Shown piece by piece: positions 35,647-43,804 of a stretch of 64,000 nucleotides of DNA (its first letter is position 1; every line of letters starts with the position of its first letter). The stretch comes from Arthrobacter bussei (GTDB lineage: Bacteria > Actinomycetota > Actinomycetes > Actinomycetales > Micrococcaceae), in assembly GCF_009377195.2 (NCBI RefSeq), contig NZ_VJXX01000001.1, positions 62,001 through 126,000 of the forward strand. The letters are read 5' to 3'. The notes below the pieces were generated by a model. It did not search any database. It was given only the letters and a program-made list of their open reading frames with translations, and was not told the DNA's origin. The translations under genes were made by a program, and so were the position numbers.

Positions 35647-36092
35647 CGTCGTGCCTCGTAGAGGGCGCACCCGGCCGTCAGCAGCGTCAGTGCTGCGGCG
35701 TGGGCGGCGGCGAAGCCGAGATCGCCCACGAACACGGAGCCTGCGAGGATGATGCCCGCGACCCACAGGACGCTCCATCCTCCGATGTACAGGCCCCAAC
35801 GAGCCCCGAACCCACGCTTGGCCGTCTGCGCGAAGACCAGAGCCATGGTGACGAAGATGGCGAGCCAGACGAGCATCGCACCCATCGGCAGGACGATCGA
35901 GGCACCGGGGATCTGTGCCGCGTAGGCCAGGGCGATGACGCCGAGCGAGGAGATGGCGCCGAGCCCGAGCAGCAGGCTGATCTGCGGCCAGCCCGCGCCG
36001 GTCCGGACGCTCCCGCCGATCTGGTCCGCCTGGGCGAGGAGCCTCCGGGCCTCGTCGGCGTCCGGTGCGGTCGGCATGTCGGTCTCGTTCAT
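35643..36092 (-). CDS. four-helix membrane protein co-encoded with the winged-helix regulator, 149 aa
   Basis: A small integral membrane protein with no named function. After a polar, acidic N-terminus (about 40 residues) there are four hydrophobic segments: ISLLLGLGAISSLGVIALAY, IVLPMGAMLVWLAIFVTMAL, YIGGWSVLWVAGIILAGSVF and FAAAHAAALTLLTAGCALY. ATG 36092 was chosen because a GGGGGAA ribosome site lies four bases upstream; longer in-frame starts would include the promoter region. Pairs of such membrane proteins with HTH_34 regulators are widespread in actinobacteria and are thought to be signal-sensing modules, but nothing here shows the signal. Confidence 0.8.
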   Translation of the reverse strand: MNETDMPTAPDADEARRLLAQADQIGGSVRTGAGWPQISLLLGLGAISSLGVIALAYAAQIPGASIVLPMGAMLVWLAIFVTMALVFAQTAKRGFGARWGLYIGGWSVLWVAGIILAGSVFVGDLGFAAAHAAALTLLTAGCALYEARR

Positions 36093-36153
36093 GGTGTTCC
36101 CCCTGCTGAGAAGTGATGATGATCCACTCTCGCAATAACTTTCCACTTTGGCA

Positions 36154-36169
36154 AGTACTTTCGAGTACT
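36154..36169 (-). promoter_or_regulatory. inverted repeat, candidate operator of the membrane protein/regulator pair
   Basis: AGTACT-TTCG-AGTACT (36154-36169) is a perfect inverted repeat with 6-bp arms, 62 bp upstream of the membrane protein start, in an AT-richer stretch that probably holds the promoter. Autoregulation by the winged-helix protein is inferred from position. Confidence 0.45.
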
Positions 36170-36190
36170 GCCGAGGTGCAGGTGCGCGGG

Positions 36191-37246
36191 TCACCGTCGG
36201 CGGCGGAGCGGGGCTGCGTTACGAGGCCGGTCGCCCGGCAGCAGCACGTGCAACGCTGAAGGATCGACGGTCACCGTCATGGGCAGCGGACCCACGAGTT
36301 CCCCGTCGGCATACGCGTTCAGCTCCCGGTCCGCGCTGATCGAGATGACGCGGCCGCGTCGGGAGGTGACGCCGGGCCGCCCCAGGTGGCGGCCCCTGTA
36401 GGAGAGCAGGAAGACGACGACGACGTTCGCGATCGAGGACTTCCCGAGGGAGACCACATCGAGGAGTGCGTCGTCGATCTCAGCGTTCGGACAGATCCGG
36501 AGTCCCCCGCCGTAGTGGCCGACGCCGCCGACGGCTGCGAACCACCCTGTGGAGGAGCGCTCCTGGCCGTCGACGCCCACCGTCAACGTGACGTCACGCC
36601 ACGCACGGAAGGCCCTGATTCCGCCGTACAGGTAGACGAACGGTCCGAGGGGGAACCGGGCGGCGTTGCCGTACTCGTTGGCCAGCGCGTCGAAGCCCGC
36701 GTGGGCCACGCCGAGGAAGGGTCGTCCGTTGACGAGGCCCACATCGATGGGCCGGATGCTCAGCTCGCGTATCGCCCGAACGGTGCGCACGGGATCGAGG
36801 GGAAGTCCGAGCCTCCTGACGGTGTCATTGCCGCGTCCACCGGCCAGCGGCAGCACCACGGCACCGGAGACCCTCGCGCCCGCCGCCACAGCTCCGAGGA
36901 AGCCGTCGCCGCCGAGGGCGGCCACGATCGTTCCCTCCGCAGCACGTCGGGCGCACTGCGTGGCCTCGGCGAGACTTCCCGTCACCACGACGGCGGGTGA
37001 GTAGCCCTGCTGCCGCAGGGCGTCCACGACGGATGGCCCGAGGCGCCCGGCACGCCCGCGTCCGGCGGTGGGGTTCACGAGGAGGAGCACCGCCGGTGAC
37101 GCCTGCCGTCGGGTATCTGGCGCCGGGCCGGAGCGGCCCGGACGGCCCCGACTGATCGCCGCGCGGCCCCGACTGAGCATCGCGCGGCCCCGACTGAGCA
37201 TCGCGCGGCCCCGTCGGCGCAGATCGGTCAGGGACGGCACCGCCAT
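36191..37246 (-). CDS. diacylglycerol kinase-family lipid kinase, 351 aa, with repeat-expanded N-terminus
   Basis: Phosphorylates a lipid such as diacylglycerol. The catalytic domain begins [17 protein letters not shown] and carries GGDGFLG (112-118) as the GGDG(T/S) nucleotide motif and PLAGGRGND (133-141), both diagnostic of the DagK/YegS family. The first 40 residues are a basic repeat RGRAMLSRGRAMLSRGRAAI encoded by tandem 21-bp units, which relatives should lack. It may be a membrane-binding or artefactual extension. The ATG at 37246 is two bases beyond the dehydrogenase stop (37248), so the two are coupled. No later start gives a better N-terminus without cutting the repeat. Confidence 0.87.
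   Translation of the reverse strand: MAVPSLTDLRRRGRAMLSRGRAMLSRGRAAISRGRPGRSGPAPDTRRQASPAVLLLVNPTAGRGRAGRLGPSVVDALRQQGYSPAVVVTGSLAEATQCARRAAEGTIVAALGGDGFLGAVAAGARVSGAVVLPLAGGRGNDTVRRLGLPLDPVRTVRAIRELSIRPIDVGLVNGRPFLGVAHAGFDALANEYGNAARFPLGPFVYLYGGIRAFRAWRDVTLTVGVDGQERSSTGWFAAVGGVGHYGGGLRICPNAEIDDALLDVVSLGKSSIANVVVVFLLSYRGRHLGRPGVTSRRGRVISISADRELNAYADGELVGPLPMTVTVDPSALHVLLPGDRPRNAAPLRRRR
37144..37213. repeat. tandem 21-bp repeat inside the lipid kinase gene
   Basis: Three units of 21 bp (37144-37164, 37165-37185, 37186-37206) begin GGCCCCGACTGA, and a fourth starts with GGCCCCG at 37207. Units two and three are identical; the first differs near its end. Each unit adds seven residues (RAMLSRG type), so changes in copy number keep the reading frame. 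Confidence 0.9.
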
Positions 37247-37247
37247 G

Positions 37248-38045
37248 TCAGCTCGACCGCAGCACCTTGTGGTTGGCAGCCTGCGCCAGCGGACGGAGGA
37301 CGAGCTGATCGATGTTCACGTGGTGCGGGGCGTTCAGGGTGAAGGCGATGGCTGCGGCGACGTCGTCGGCCGTCAGCGGGTTCGCCACTCCCGCGTAGAC
37401 CTTGTCGGCAGCGCTCTGGTCGCCGCCGAGGCGGTTCAGTGAGAACTCCTCGGTGTGCACCATACCGGGCGACACCTCGATGACGCGGATGTTGTTCTCT
37501 GCCTCCTCGAGGCGGAGCGCTCGTGCCATGGACTGCTGCGCCGCCTTGACACCGCAGTAGCCGGCGCCGCCCTCGTAGGCGGCGATCGCGGCGGTGGACG
37601 TGAGGAACAGGACGCTGCCCTGACCGCCCCCGCGCAGTGCCGGGAGCAGTGCCCGCGTCATGCGCAGGGAACCGAGCACGTTGACGTCGTACATCCACTG
37701 CCAGTCCGCCGTGGTGGTGTCCAGAACACGGTCCGCACCGAACGCACCGCCTGCGTTGTTGATCAGCGCATGGACCGGTCCCGCAGCCGTCACCTCCGCG
37801 GAGAACGCATCGACGGACGCCTGATCGGTGACGTCGAGGGCGAGCGGGGTGGCACCCGTCTCGTCCGCGAGCGCTTGCAGGCGGTCGAGGCGGCGGGCCG
37901 CGGCGACGACGTCCCACCCGTCATGGCGGAGCGCACGGACCGTGGCGGCACCGATGCCGGAACTGGCTCCGGTGACGACGGCGCGCAGTGCGGACGGGGC
38001 GGGATCGGCGGGCGCGCCGAGCTGCGTGGAAGAAGTCTCAGTCAT
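37248..38045 (-). CDS. short-chain dehydrogenase/reductase, 265 aa
   Basis: A classical NAD(P)-dependent short-chain dehydrogenase. The cofactor loop is GASSGIG (26-32), the structural motif INNAG is at 95-99, and the catalytic residues are Ser150 and Tyr163/Lys167 in GAGYCGVKAA. An Arg pair after the second strand (AARRLDRL) suggests NADP preference. PGMVHTEEF is the usual PG motif. It resembles the YdfG/serine-dehydrogenase group, but the substrate is not certain. The lipid kinase gene follows after 1 bp and is co-transcribed. Confidence 0.92.
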   Translation of the reverse strand: MTETSSTQLGAPADPAPSALRAVVTGASSGIGAATVRALRHDGWDVVAAARRLDRLQALADETGATPLALDVTDQASVDAFSAEVTAAGPVHALINNAGGAFGADRVLDTTTADWQWMYDVNVLGSLRMTRALLPALRGGGQGSVLFLTSTAAIAAYEGGAGYCGVKAAQQSMARALRLEEAENNIRVIEVSPGMVHTEEFSLNRLGGDQSAADKVYAGVANPLTADDVAAAIAFTLNAPHHVNIDQLVLRPLAQAANHKVLRSS

Positions 38046-38149
38046 GCGCCCACTGTAATCATCCCGTCGTGGCTCCGCCGACGGATGTGAAGGGTCGCCA
38101 TGATGGACAGGGCGGCCCCGTGGAGCAGAACGGCGGTGGCGACGCCGTG

Positions 38150-38512
38150 CTAGTACTGGCGGAGCCGTTCGATGAACTCGTCGGCGCGCTCGAGTGTCAG
38201 GGCGAGCTTCTCGCGCCTCTCCTCGGCCGAGGACCGGAAGACGTCCAGGGCCGCATGCAGCCGTGTCCGCTCATCCGGGTCCTCCTCCACGTCCAGGGCT
38301 TCGGTGACGGCGAGCAGTTCCTGCATCTCGTCGAGGGTGAAACCGAGCGGCTTCATGCGCCGGATCAGCACCAGCCGGCTCGCGTCGGTCTCCGTGTACA
38401 CGCGGAAGCCACCCTCGGTGCGGCCGGTGGCCGGCAGTATGCCGACGTCGTCGTAGTGCCTGATCGTGCGCAGCGAGAGGCCGGTCCGCTCGGCCAGCTC
38501 ACCGATGTGCAT
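38150..38512 (-). CDS. MerR-family transcriptional regulator, 120 aa
   Basis: A MerR-type regulator. The N-terminal winged helix reads MHIGELAERTGLSLRTIRHYDDVGILPATGRTEGGFRVYTE, without a break typical of the family, and is followed by LVLIRRMKPLGFTLDEM and a C-terminal coiled dimerisation helix. There is no Cys-rich metal-binding end, so it is unlikely to sense metals. ATG 38512 follows AGGGAGG and gives the standard MerR N-terminus; an upstream in-frame start would add 18 unrelated residues. It is divergent from the SulP transporter, with a dyad in the shared region that could be its operator. Confidence 0.92.
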   Translation of the reverse strand: MHIGELAERTGLSLRTIRHYDDVGILPATGRTEGGFRVYTETDASRLVLIRRMKPLGFTLDEMQELLAVTEALDVEEDPDERTRLHAALDVFRSSAEERREKLALTLERADEFIERLRQY

Positions 38513-38583
38513 CGTCCTCCCTGCGGGAGAACCGTGTGCGTCCTTCGTTCCGGGCACGGTCACCACCCTTTCACGAAGACTCT

Positions 38584-38633
38584 ACCCTTACGTTAGGGTT
38601 GAGTACGTCACCCCCTGTACAGCGCGGTACAGG
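38584..38633. promoter_or_regulatory. two dyads in the merR-sulP divergent promoter region
   Basis: ACCCT-TACGTT-AGGGT (38584-38599) lies in the position expected for a MerR operator: on the minus strand it sits between a TGACGT and a TAGAGT box about 20 bp apart, the long spacer typical of MerR promoters. CCTGTAC-AGCGCG-GTACAGG (38614-38633) is a second perfect inverted repeat with 7-bp arms, nearer the transporter. Regulator assignment is inferred. Confidence 0.5.
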
Positions 38634-38721
38634 TTCCCCCTGCCCGTCGCCCTCGTACGCCGAGAAACCGCGACACCGCGACGCACCGCGACGGCCACCG
38701 GCACTCCAAGGAACCCCTGCC

Positions 38722-40245
38722 ATGCAAGCAGCTGCACACACCGCGCCGCCCACGCTCACGCCCGCCGAACGGCAATCCGTCCTCCGCACGCTGAGAACGC
38801 CCCGCCTCCTGAAGACCGAGGTCCTCGCAGGTCTCGTCGTCGCCCTCGCGCTGATCCCCGAAGCCATCGCGTTCTCGATCATCGCGGGCGTGGACCCGCG
38901 CCTCGGCCTGTTCGCCTCCTTCACCATGGCGGTGTCGATCGCGTTCCTCGGCGGCCGCCCGGCCATGATCTCGGCCGCAACCGGCGCCGTCGCCCTCGTC
39001 ATCGCCCCCCTGGTCGCCAGCCACGGCGTGGACTACTTCATCGCCGCCGTCATCCTCGGCGGCGCCTTCCAGGTCCTCCTCGGTCTCGCCGGTGTCGCGA
39101 AGCTCATGCGCTTCATCCCCCGCTCGGTCATGGTCGGCTTCGTGAACGCCCTGGCCATCCTGATCTTCATGTCCCAGGTGCCCGAGCTCCTGGGTGTCCC
39201 CTTCCTCGTCTACCCCATGGTCGCGGTCGGCCTGCTCATCGTCTTCGGCCTTCCCCGACTGACCTCCGTCGTGCCGGCGCCGCTGGTGGCGATCGTCGTC
39301 CTGACCGTCTTCGCGGTCCTCGCCGATGCCCTGGTCCCCACCGTCGGGGACAAGGGCGAGCTCCCCGAGAGCCTTCCGTCCCTGTTCTTCCCGAACGTCC
39401 CGCTGAACCTCGAGACACTGCAGATCATCGCCCCGTTCGCCCTCGCGCTGGCCGCCGTCGGACTCCTCGAATCCCTGATGACGGCGAAACTCGTCGACGA
39501 CATCACCGACACCCGGTCGAACAAGACCCGTGAATCCTGGGGGCAGGGCGCGGCGAACATCATCACCGGGTTCTTCGGCGGCATGGGCGGTTGCGCGATG
39601 ATCGGCCAGACCATGATCAACGTGAAAGCCTCTGGCGCCCGGACCCGCATCTCCACGTTCCTCGCCGGCATCTTCCTGCTGATCCTCGTCGTCGCGCTCG
39701 GCGACATCGTCGCCCTCATCCCCATGGCCGCCCTCGTCGCGGTGATGATCTTCGTGTCCATCGCCACCTTCGACTGGCACAGCATCCGGCCGACCACCCT
39801 CAAGCGCATGCCCAAGAGCGAGACCACCGTCATGCTCGCCACCGTCGTCGTCACCGTCGCCACGCACAACCTCGCCATCGGTGTCGGCGTCGGCGTCCTC
39901 GTCGCGGTGGTGGCGTTCGCCCGGAGGGTCGCCCACTTCGTCACCGTCGACCGCACCGAAGACACCGGGAACGGGCAGCGCCACGCCACCTACACCGTGA
40001 ACGGCGAACTGTTCTTCGCGTCCTCCAACGACCTCTACACCCAGTTCGAGTACGCCACCGATCCCCACAAGGTCACCATCGACCTGCACGGCTCGCATCT
40101 GTGGGACGCCTCCACCATCGCCGCCCTCGACGCCATCCAGGAGAAATACCGCAGCCACGGCACCGAGGTGAAGATCGTCGGACTCAACGACGCCTCCGCC
40201 ATGATGCGCGAACGCCTCGGCGGGAAGCTCGGCGCCGGACACTGA
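38722..40245 (+). CDS. SulP-family anion permease with STAS domain, 507 aa
   Basis: A secondary anion transporter or channel (sulfate, bicarbonate or similar) in the cytoplasmic membrane. The transmembrane part (about 30-400) has many hydrophobic helices, with LVVALALIPEAIAFSIIAGV containing the SulP signature region and FFGGMGGCAMIGQTMINVKAS the conserved second motif. A cytoplasmic STAS domain (about 405-500) ends the protein: VNGELFFASSND, then HLWDASTIAALDAI, where the usual DxSG(I/A) site reads DAST. ATG 38722 follows AAGGA and gives the normal start. The MerR gene is divergent and may control it. The substrate is not clear. Confidence 0.9.
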   Translation: MQAAAHTAPPTLTPAERQSVLRTLRTPRLLKTEVLAGLVVALALIPEAIAFSIIAGVDPRLGLFASFTMAVSIAFLGGRPAMISAATGAVALVIAPLVASHGVDYFIAAVILGGAFQVLLGLAGVAKLMRFIPRSVMVGFVNALAILIFMSQVPELLGVPFLVYPMVAVGLLIVFGLPRLTSVVPAPLVAIVVLTVFAVLADALVPTVGDKGELPESLPSLFFPNVPLNLETLQIIAPFALALAAVGLLESLMTAKLVDDITDTRSNKTRESWGQGAANIITGFFGGMGGCAMIGQTMINVKASGARTRISTFLAGIFLLILVVALGDIVALIPMAALVAVMIFVSIATFDWHSIRPTTLKRMPKSETTVMLATVVVTVATHNLAIGVGVGVLVAVVAFARRVAHFVTVDRTEDTGNGQRHATYTVNGELFFASSNDLYTQFEYATDPHKVTIDLHGSHLWDASTIAALDAIQEKYRSHGTEVKIVGLNDASAMMRERLGGKLGAGH

Positions 40246-40289
40246 TCGGCCCGGCACCTAACCCGCGACCGGTAGGGAACAATGGAGGG

Positions 40290-42914
40290 ATGGCCGATAC
40301 CACCCAGGGCACAGACACGCCCTCTCCCCAGCCCGTTTCCGTTCCCGACAAGCCCGCGCTGGAGGGCCTCGAGGAGAGGCTGTCCCGCCAGTGGCGTGAG
40401 GACGGCACCTACACCTTCGACCGCGACACGACCCGCGAGGGCGTCTACTCGATCGACACCCCTCCGCCCACCGCCTCGGGCTCGCTCCATGTGGGCCACA
40501 TGTTCTCCTACACGCAGACCGACGTCATGGCGCGGTTCAAGCGGATGAACGGCGCCAACGTGTTCTACCCGATGGGCTGGGACGACAACGGGCTGCCGAC
40601 GGAACGCCGCGTGCAGAACTACTACGGCGTACGCTGCGACCCGTCGGTCGCCTACGACGCCGGCTACCGCCCACCCGCGGAGCCCGCGAAGAACCAGCGC
40701 GACTTCGACGCGGTCTCCCGCCGGAACTTCATCGAACTGTGCGAGGAACTGGCGGTCGAGGACGAGAAGGTCTTCGAGAACCTCTTCAGCACGCTCGGGC
40801 TCTCGGTCGACTGGGACCTCACCTACCGGACCATCGACGACACCTCGCGGTCCGTGTCCCAGCGGGCCTTCCTCGACAACCTTGCAGCCGGCGACGCCTA
40901 TCTCGCCGAGGCACCGACGCTCTGGGACGTGACCTTCCGGACCGCTGTCGCGCAGGCCGAACTGGAGGACCGCGAGCAGCCCGGCGCCTACCACCGCATC
41001 GCGTTCCACGCGCCCGACGGCAGGCAGGTGCACATCGAGACCACGCGTCCCGAGCTCCTGCCGGCCTGTGTGGCCCTGGTGGCGCATCCCGATGACGAGC
41101 GCTACAAGCCCCTCTTCGGCACCACGGTGACCTCACCCCTGTTCGACGTCGAGGTGGAGATCAAGGCGCACCCGCTCGCGAAGCCGGACAAGGGCAGCGG
41201 CATCGCCATGATCTGTACGTTCGGCGACCTCACCGATGTCACCTGGTGGCGCGAGCTGCAACTTCCCACGCGCGCCGTCGTCGGCCGTGACGGCCGCATC
41301 CGGACCGAGACGCCGGAGTGGATCGCCACCGGGCGTGCCCGCGAGAACTACGCGCAGGTGGCCGGGAAGACCATCTTCAGCGCCAAGGAAGCCGTGGTCG
41401 GCATACTCCGCGAGAGCGGGGACCTCGACGGCGAACCCAAGAAGATCACCCACCCCGTGAACTTCTACGAGAAGGGCGACAAACCGCTCGAGGTCGTCAC
41501 GAGCCGCCAGTGGTACATCCGCAACGGCGGCCGCGACGCCGGCAAGCGCGAGGCGCTCATCCAGCGCGGGCGGGAGATCGAGTTCCATCCCTCGTTCATG
41601 CGCTCGCGCTACGAGAACTGGATCGAGGGCCTGAACGGCGACTGGCTCGTCTCCCGCCAGCGGTTCTTCGGCGTGCCCGTACCCGTCTGGTACCGCCTGG
41701 ATGCCGACGGTGAACCCGAGTACGACGCCCCGATCGTGCCGGCCATGGACATGCTGCCCGTGGACCCGGCGGCCGAGCCCGCGCCCGGCTTCGAGGAGTC
41801 GGCGCGGAACCAGCCGAACGGCTTCATCGGTGACCTCGACGTGCTCGACACGTGGGCCACCTCGTCGCTCACTCCGCAGATCGTCGGCGGATGGGCGCGC
41901 GACGAGGACCTGTTCGCCAAGGTCTTCCCCTTCGACCTCCGCCCCCAGGGACACGACATCATCCGTACCTGGCTGTTCTCGACCGCCGTCCGTGCGGACG
42001 CCCTCCAGGATTCGGTGCCCTGGAAGCACGCTGCGCTCTCCGGCTGGATCCTCGACCCGGACCGCAAGAAGATGTCCAAGTCCAAGGGCAACGTGGTGGT
42101 ACCGACCGACGTCCTCGAGCAGTTCGGGGCGGACGCCGTCCGTTACTGGGCTGCGTCCGCGAAGCTCGGTGCCGACACCGCGTACGAGGTCAACCAGATG
42201 AAGATCGGCCGCCGGCTGGCGATCAAGCTCCTCAACGCCTCGAAGTTCGTGCTGAACCTCGGCGTCACGGAGGCCTCGATCGGCGCAGGGTCCCTGGACC
42301 GCGTGACCACCGCACTCGACCAGTCGCTGCTGGCACAGCTGCGGACGGTCACCGAACAGGCCACGGCCGCCTTCGGGAAGTACGACTACGCCCGCGCGCT
42401 GCAGCTCACGGAGTCGTTCTTCTGGACGTTCACCGACGACTACGTCGAACTGGTCAAGGACCGCGCCTACGGCGACGCCGACGACTCCGGGACACTGTCC
42501 GTGCAGACCACCCTCGCGACGACCCTGGACGCCCTCCTCCGGCTCTTCGCGCCGTTCCTGCCCTTCGCGACCGAGGAGGTCTGGAGCTGGTGGCGCCAGG
42601 GCTCGGTGCACCGCGCGGCCTGGCCGTCCGCGGACGCCCTCGACGGTCTCCCGGCGTCGGCCGACCCTGCCGTCCTGACCTCCGTGGCCCTGGCCCTGGG
42701 AGGTATCCGGAAGGCGAAGTCCGAGGCGAAGGTGAAGCAGCGGACCGAGGTGGAGACCGCGGTGGTCACTGCCTCCGCCGCCCAGGTGGAGCAGGTCCGC
42801 GCCGGGCTCGCCGACCTGCTGGCCGCCGGCAACGCGAAGGACCTCCGGCTCGCCGAAGGCGAGGGGGCACTGACCGTGTCCGACGTCGAGCTGGTGCCGC
42901 AGCCGGCCGAGTAG
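40290..42914 (+). CDS. valS: valyl-tRNA synthetase
   Basis: Charges tRNA-Val. The 874-residue protein has the HIGH signature as HVGH (67-70) in SGSLHVGHMFSYTQTD, the KMSKS at about 594-598, and the RRNFIELCEEL and GWILDPDRKKMSKSKGN surroundings of ValRS. The connective editing domain lies between about 210 and 400. The C-terminal helices end in ALTVSDVELVPQPAE. The first 20 residues are polar and weakly conserved, and GGAGGG abuts the ATG at 40290, so the exact start is a little uncertain. No T-box is visible upstream; the SulP gene ends 44 bp before. Confidence 0.95.
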   Translation: MADTTQGTDTPSPQPVSVPDKPALEGLEERLSRQWREDGTYTFDRDTTREGVYSIDTPPPTASGSLHVGHMFSYTQTDVMARFKRMNGANVFYPMGWDDNGLPTERRVQNYYGVRCDPSVAYDAGYRPPAEPAKNQRDFDAVSRRNFIELCEELAVEDEKVFENLFSTLGLSVDWDLTYRTIDDTSRSVSQRAFLDNLAAGDAYLAEAPTLWDVTFRTAVAQAELEDREQPGAYHRIAFHAPDGRQVHIETTRPELLPACVALVAHPDDERYKPLFGTTVTSPLFDVEVEIKAHPLAKPDKGSGIAMICTFGDLTDVTWWRELQLPTRAVVGRDGRIRTETPEWIATGRARENYAQVAGKTIFSAKEAVVGILRESGDLDGEPKKITHPVNFYEKGDKPLEVVTSRQWYIRNGGRDAGKREALIQRGREIEFHPSFMRSRYENWIEGLNGDWLVSRQRFFGVPVPVWYRLDADGEPEYDAPIVPAMDMLPVDPAAEPAPGFEESARNQPNGFIGDLDVLDTWATSSLTPQIVGGWARDEDLFAKVFPFDLRPQGHDIIRTWLFSTAVRADALQDSVPWKHAALSGWILDPDRKKMSKSKGNVVVPTDVLEQFGADAVRYWAASAKLGADTAYEVNQMKIGRRLAIKLLNASKFVLNLGVTEASIGAGSLDRVTTALDQSLLAQLRTVTEQATAAFGKYDYARALQLTESFFWTFTDDYVELVKDRAYGDADDSGTLSVQTTLATTLDALLRLFAPFLPFATEEVWSWWRQGSVHRAAWPSADALDGLPASADPAVLTSVALALGGIRKAKSEAKVKQRTEVETAVVTASAAQVEQVRAGLADLLAAGNAKDLRLAEGEGALTVSDVELVPQPAE

Positions 42915-42925
42915 CCGCCCCGGAA

Positions 42926-42965
42926 CGAGAGAAGAGACCCGCTGTCGAACGGGTCTCTTCTCTCG
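42926..42965. terminator. bidirectional terminator between valS and the nitroreductase-like gene
   Basis: CGAGAGAAGAGACCCG (42926-42941) and its complement (42950-42965) are 16-bp perfect arms with an eight-base loop between two convergent genes. The outer arms are A/G-rich on one side and T/C-rich on the other, so both strands could end here. Confidence 0.85.
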
Positions 42966-42976
42966 GGCGGGACGGA

Positions 42977-43594
42977 TCAGTCGAACGAGGGGCTGGACGT
43001 GCGTGAGCGCTTGAGCTCGTAGAACTCCGGGAACTCGGCCATCAGCAGCGCGCCGTCGAAGATCCGGCCGGCGGCCTCGCCCCGGGGGATCTTCGTGAGG
43101 ACGGGCCCGAAGAAGGCGGTCCCGTTGAAGGCGACCACCGGCGTGCCCACCTCGTCGCCCACGCGGTCGATGCCGTCCTGGTGCGAGGCGCGCAGCTGGG
43201 TGTCGTACTCGTCGGTGTGGGCGTACGCCGCGAGCTCCGCGGGCAGACCGACCTCGTCCAGCGATTCCCGGATCACGACGTCGAAGTCCTTGACCTGGCC
43301 GATGTGGATGCGTGTGCCCATCGCGTCGTACAGCTTCTTGATGTACTCGTCGCCGTGGAGTTCCCGGGCCGCGATGATGACGCGCACCGGCCCCCACGCC
43401 TTCTGCATCATGGCCTGGTACTCCTCGGGGAGGTCACGACCCTCGTTGAGCACGGACAGGCTCATCACGTGCCAGTCGACCGTGATGTTCCGGACCTGCT
43501 CCACCTCGCCGATCCACCGGGAGGTGATCCATGCGAACGGGCACAGGGGGTCGAACCAGAAATCTGCCTTCTCCACGGTTGCTGACTCGCTCAT
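42977..43594 (-). CDS. mycothiol-dependent nitroreductase Rv2466c-like / DsbA-family protein
   Basis: A thioredoxin-fold oxidoreductase of the DsbA family, close to mycobacterial Rv2466c, a mycothiol-dependent reductase. Residues DFWFDPLCPFAWITSRW (11-27) form the active site. The CxxC reads CPFA (Cys18 to Ala21), so the second, resolving cysteine is absent. GTPVVAFNGTAFFGPVLTKIPRGE contains the cis-proline loop. It is 205 residues with no signal peptide, hence cytoplasmic. Presence of this family fits an actinobacterium that makes mycothiol. Confidence 0.85.
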   Translation of the reverse strand: MSESATVEKADFWFDPLCPFAWITSRWIGEVEQVRNITVDWHVMSLSVLNEGRDLPEEYQAMMQKAWGPVRVIIAARELHGDEYIKKLYDAMGTRIHIGQVKDFDVVIRESLDEVGLPAELAAYAHTDEYDTQLRASHQDGIDRVGDEVGTPVVAFNGTAFFGPVLTKIPRGEAAGRIFDGALLMAEFPEFYELKRSRTSSPSFD

Positions 43595-43804
43595 GCGCTT
43601 CTCCTTCGGTCGGGATCAAGGCCGTTGCCTTTTCTCGTGCAACCCGCCTCCTCCGCTCCATATTCCGCGCGGATTGGTGCACCGCCGCCGAAGGCGGTTC
43701 AATGAAGGGACACGACCAGTCGACGGTGCCTGGCGCTATCCCTGCGTCGCCATCGGGCTGGATGACTCCGCGCCGGTGCGTCCGGTGCAGAAGAGGATAC
43801 GGCT

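Noticed and set aside
37144-37213. CRISPR-like array
   Set aside because: The units are contiguous 21-bp repeats without spacers inside a coding frame. No cas gene is present anywhere in the window.
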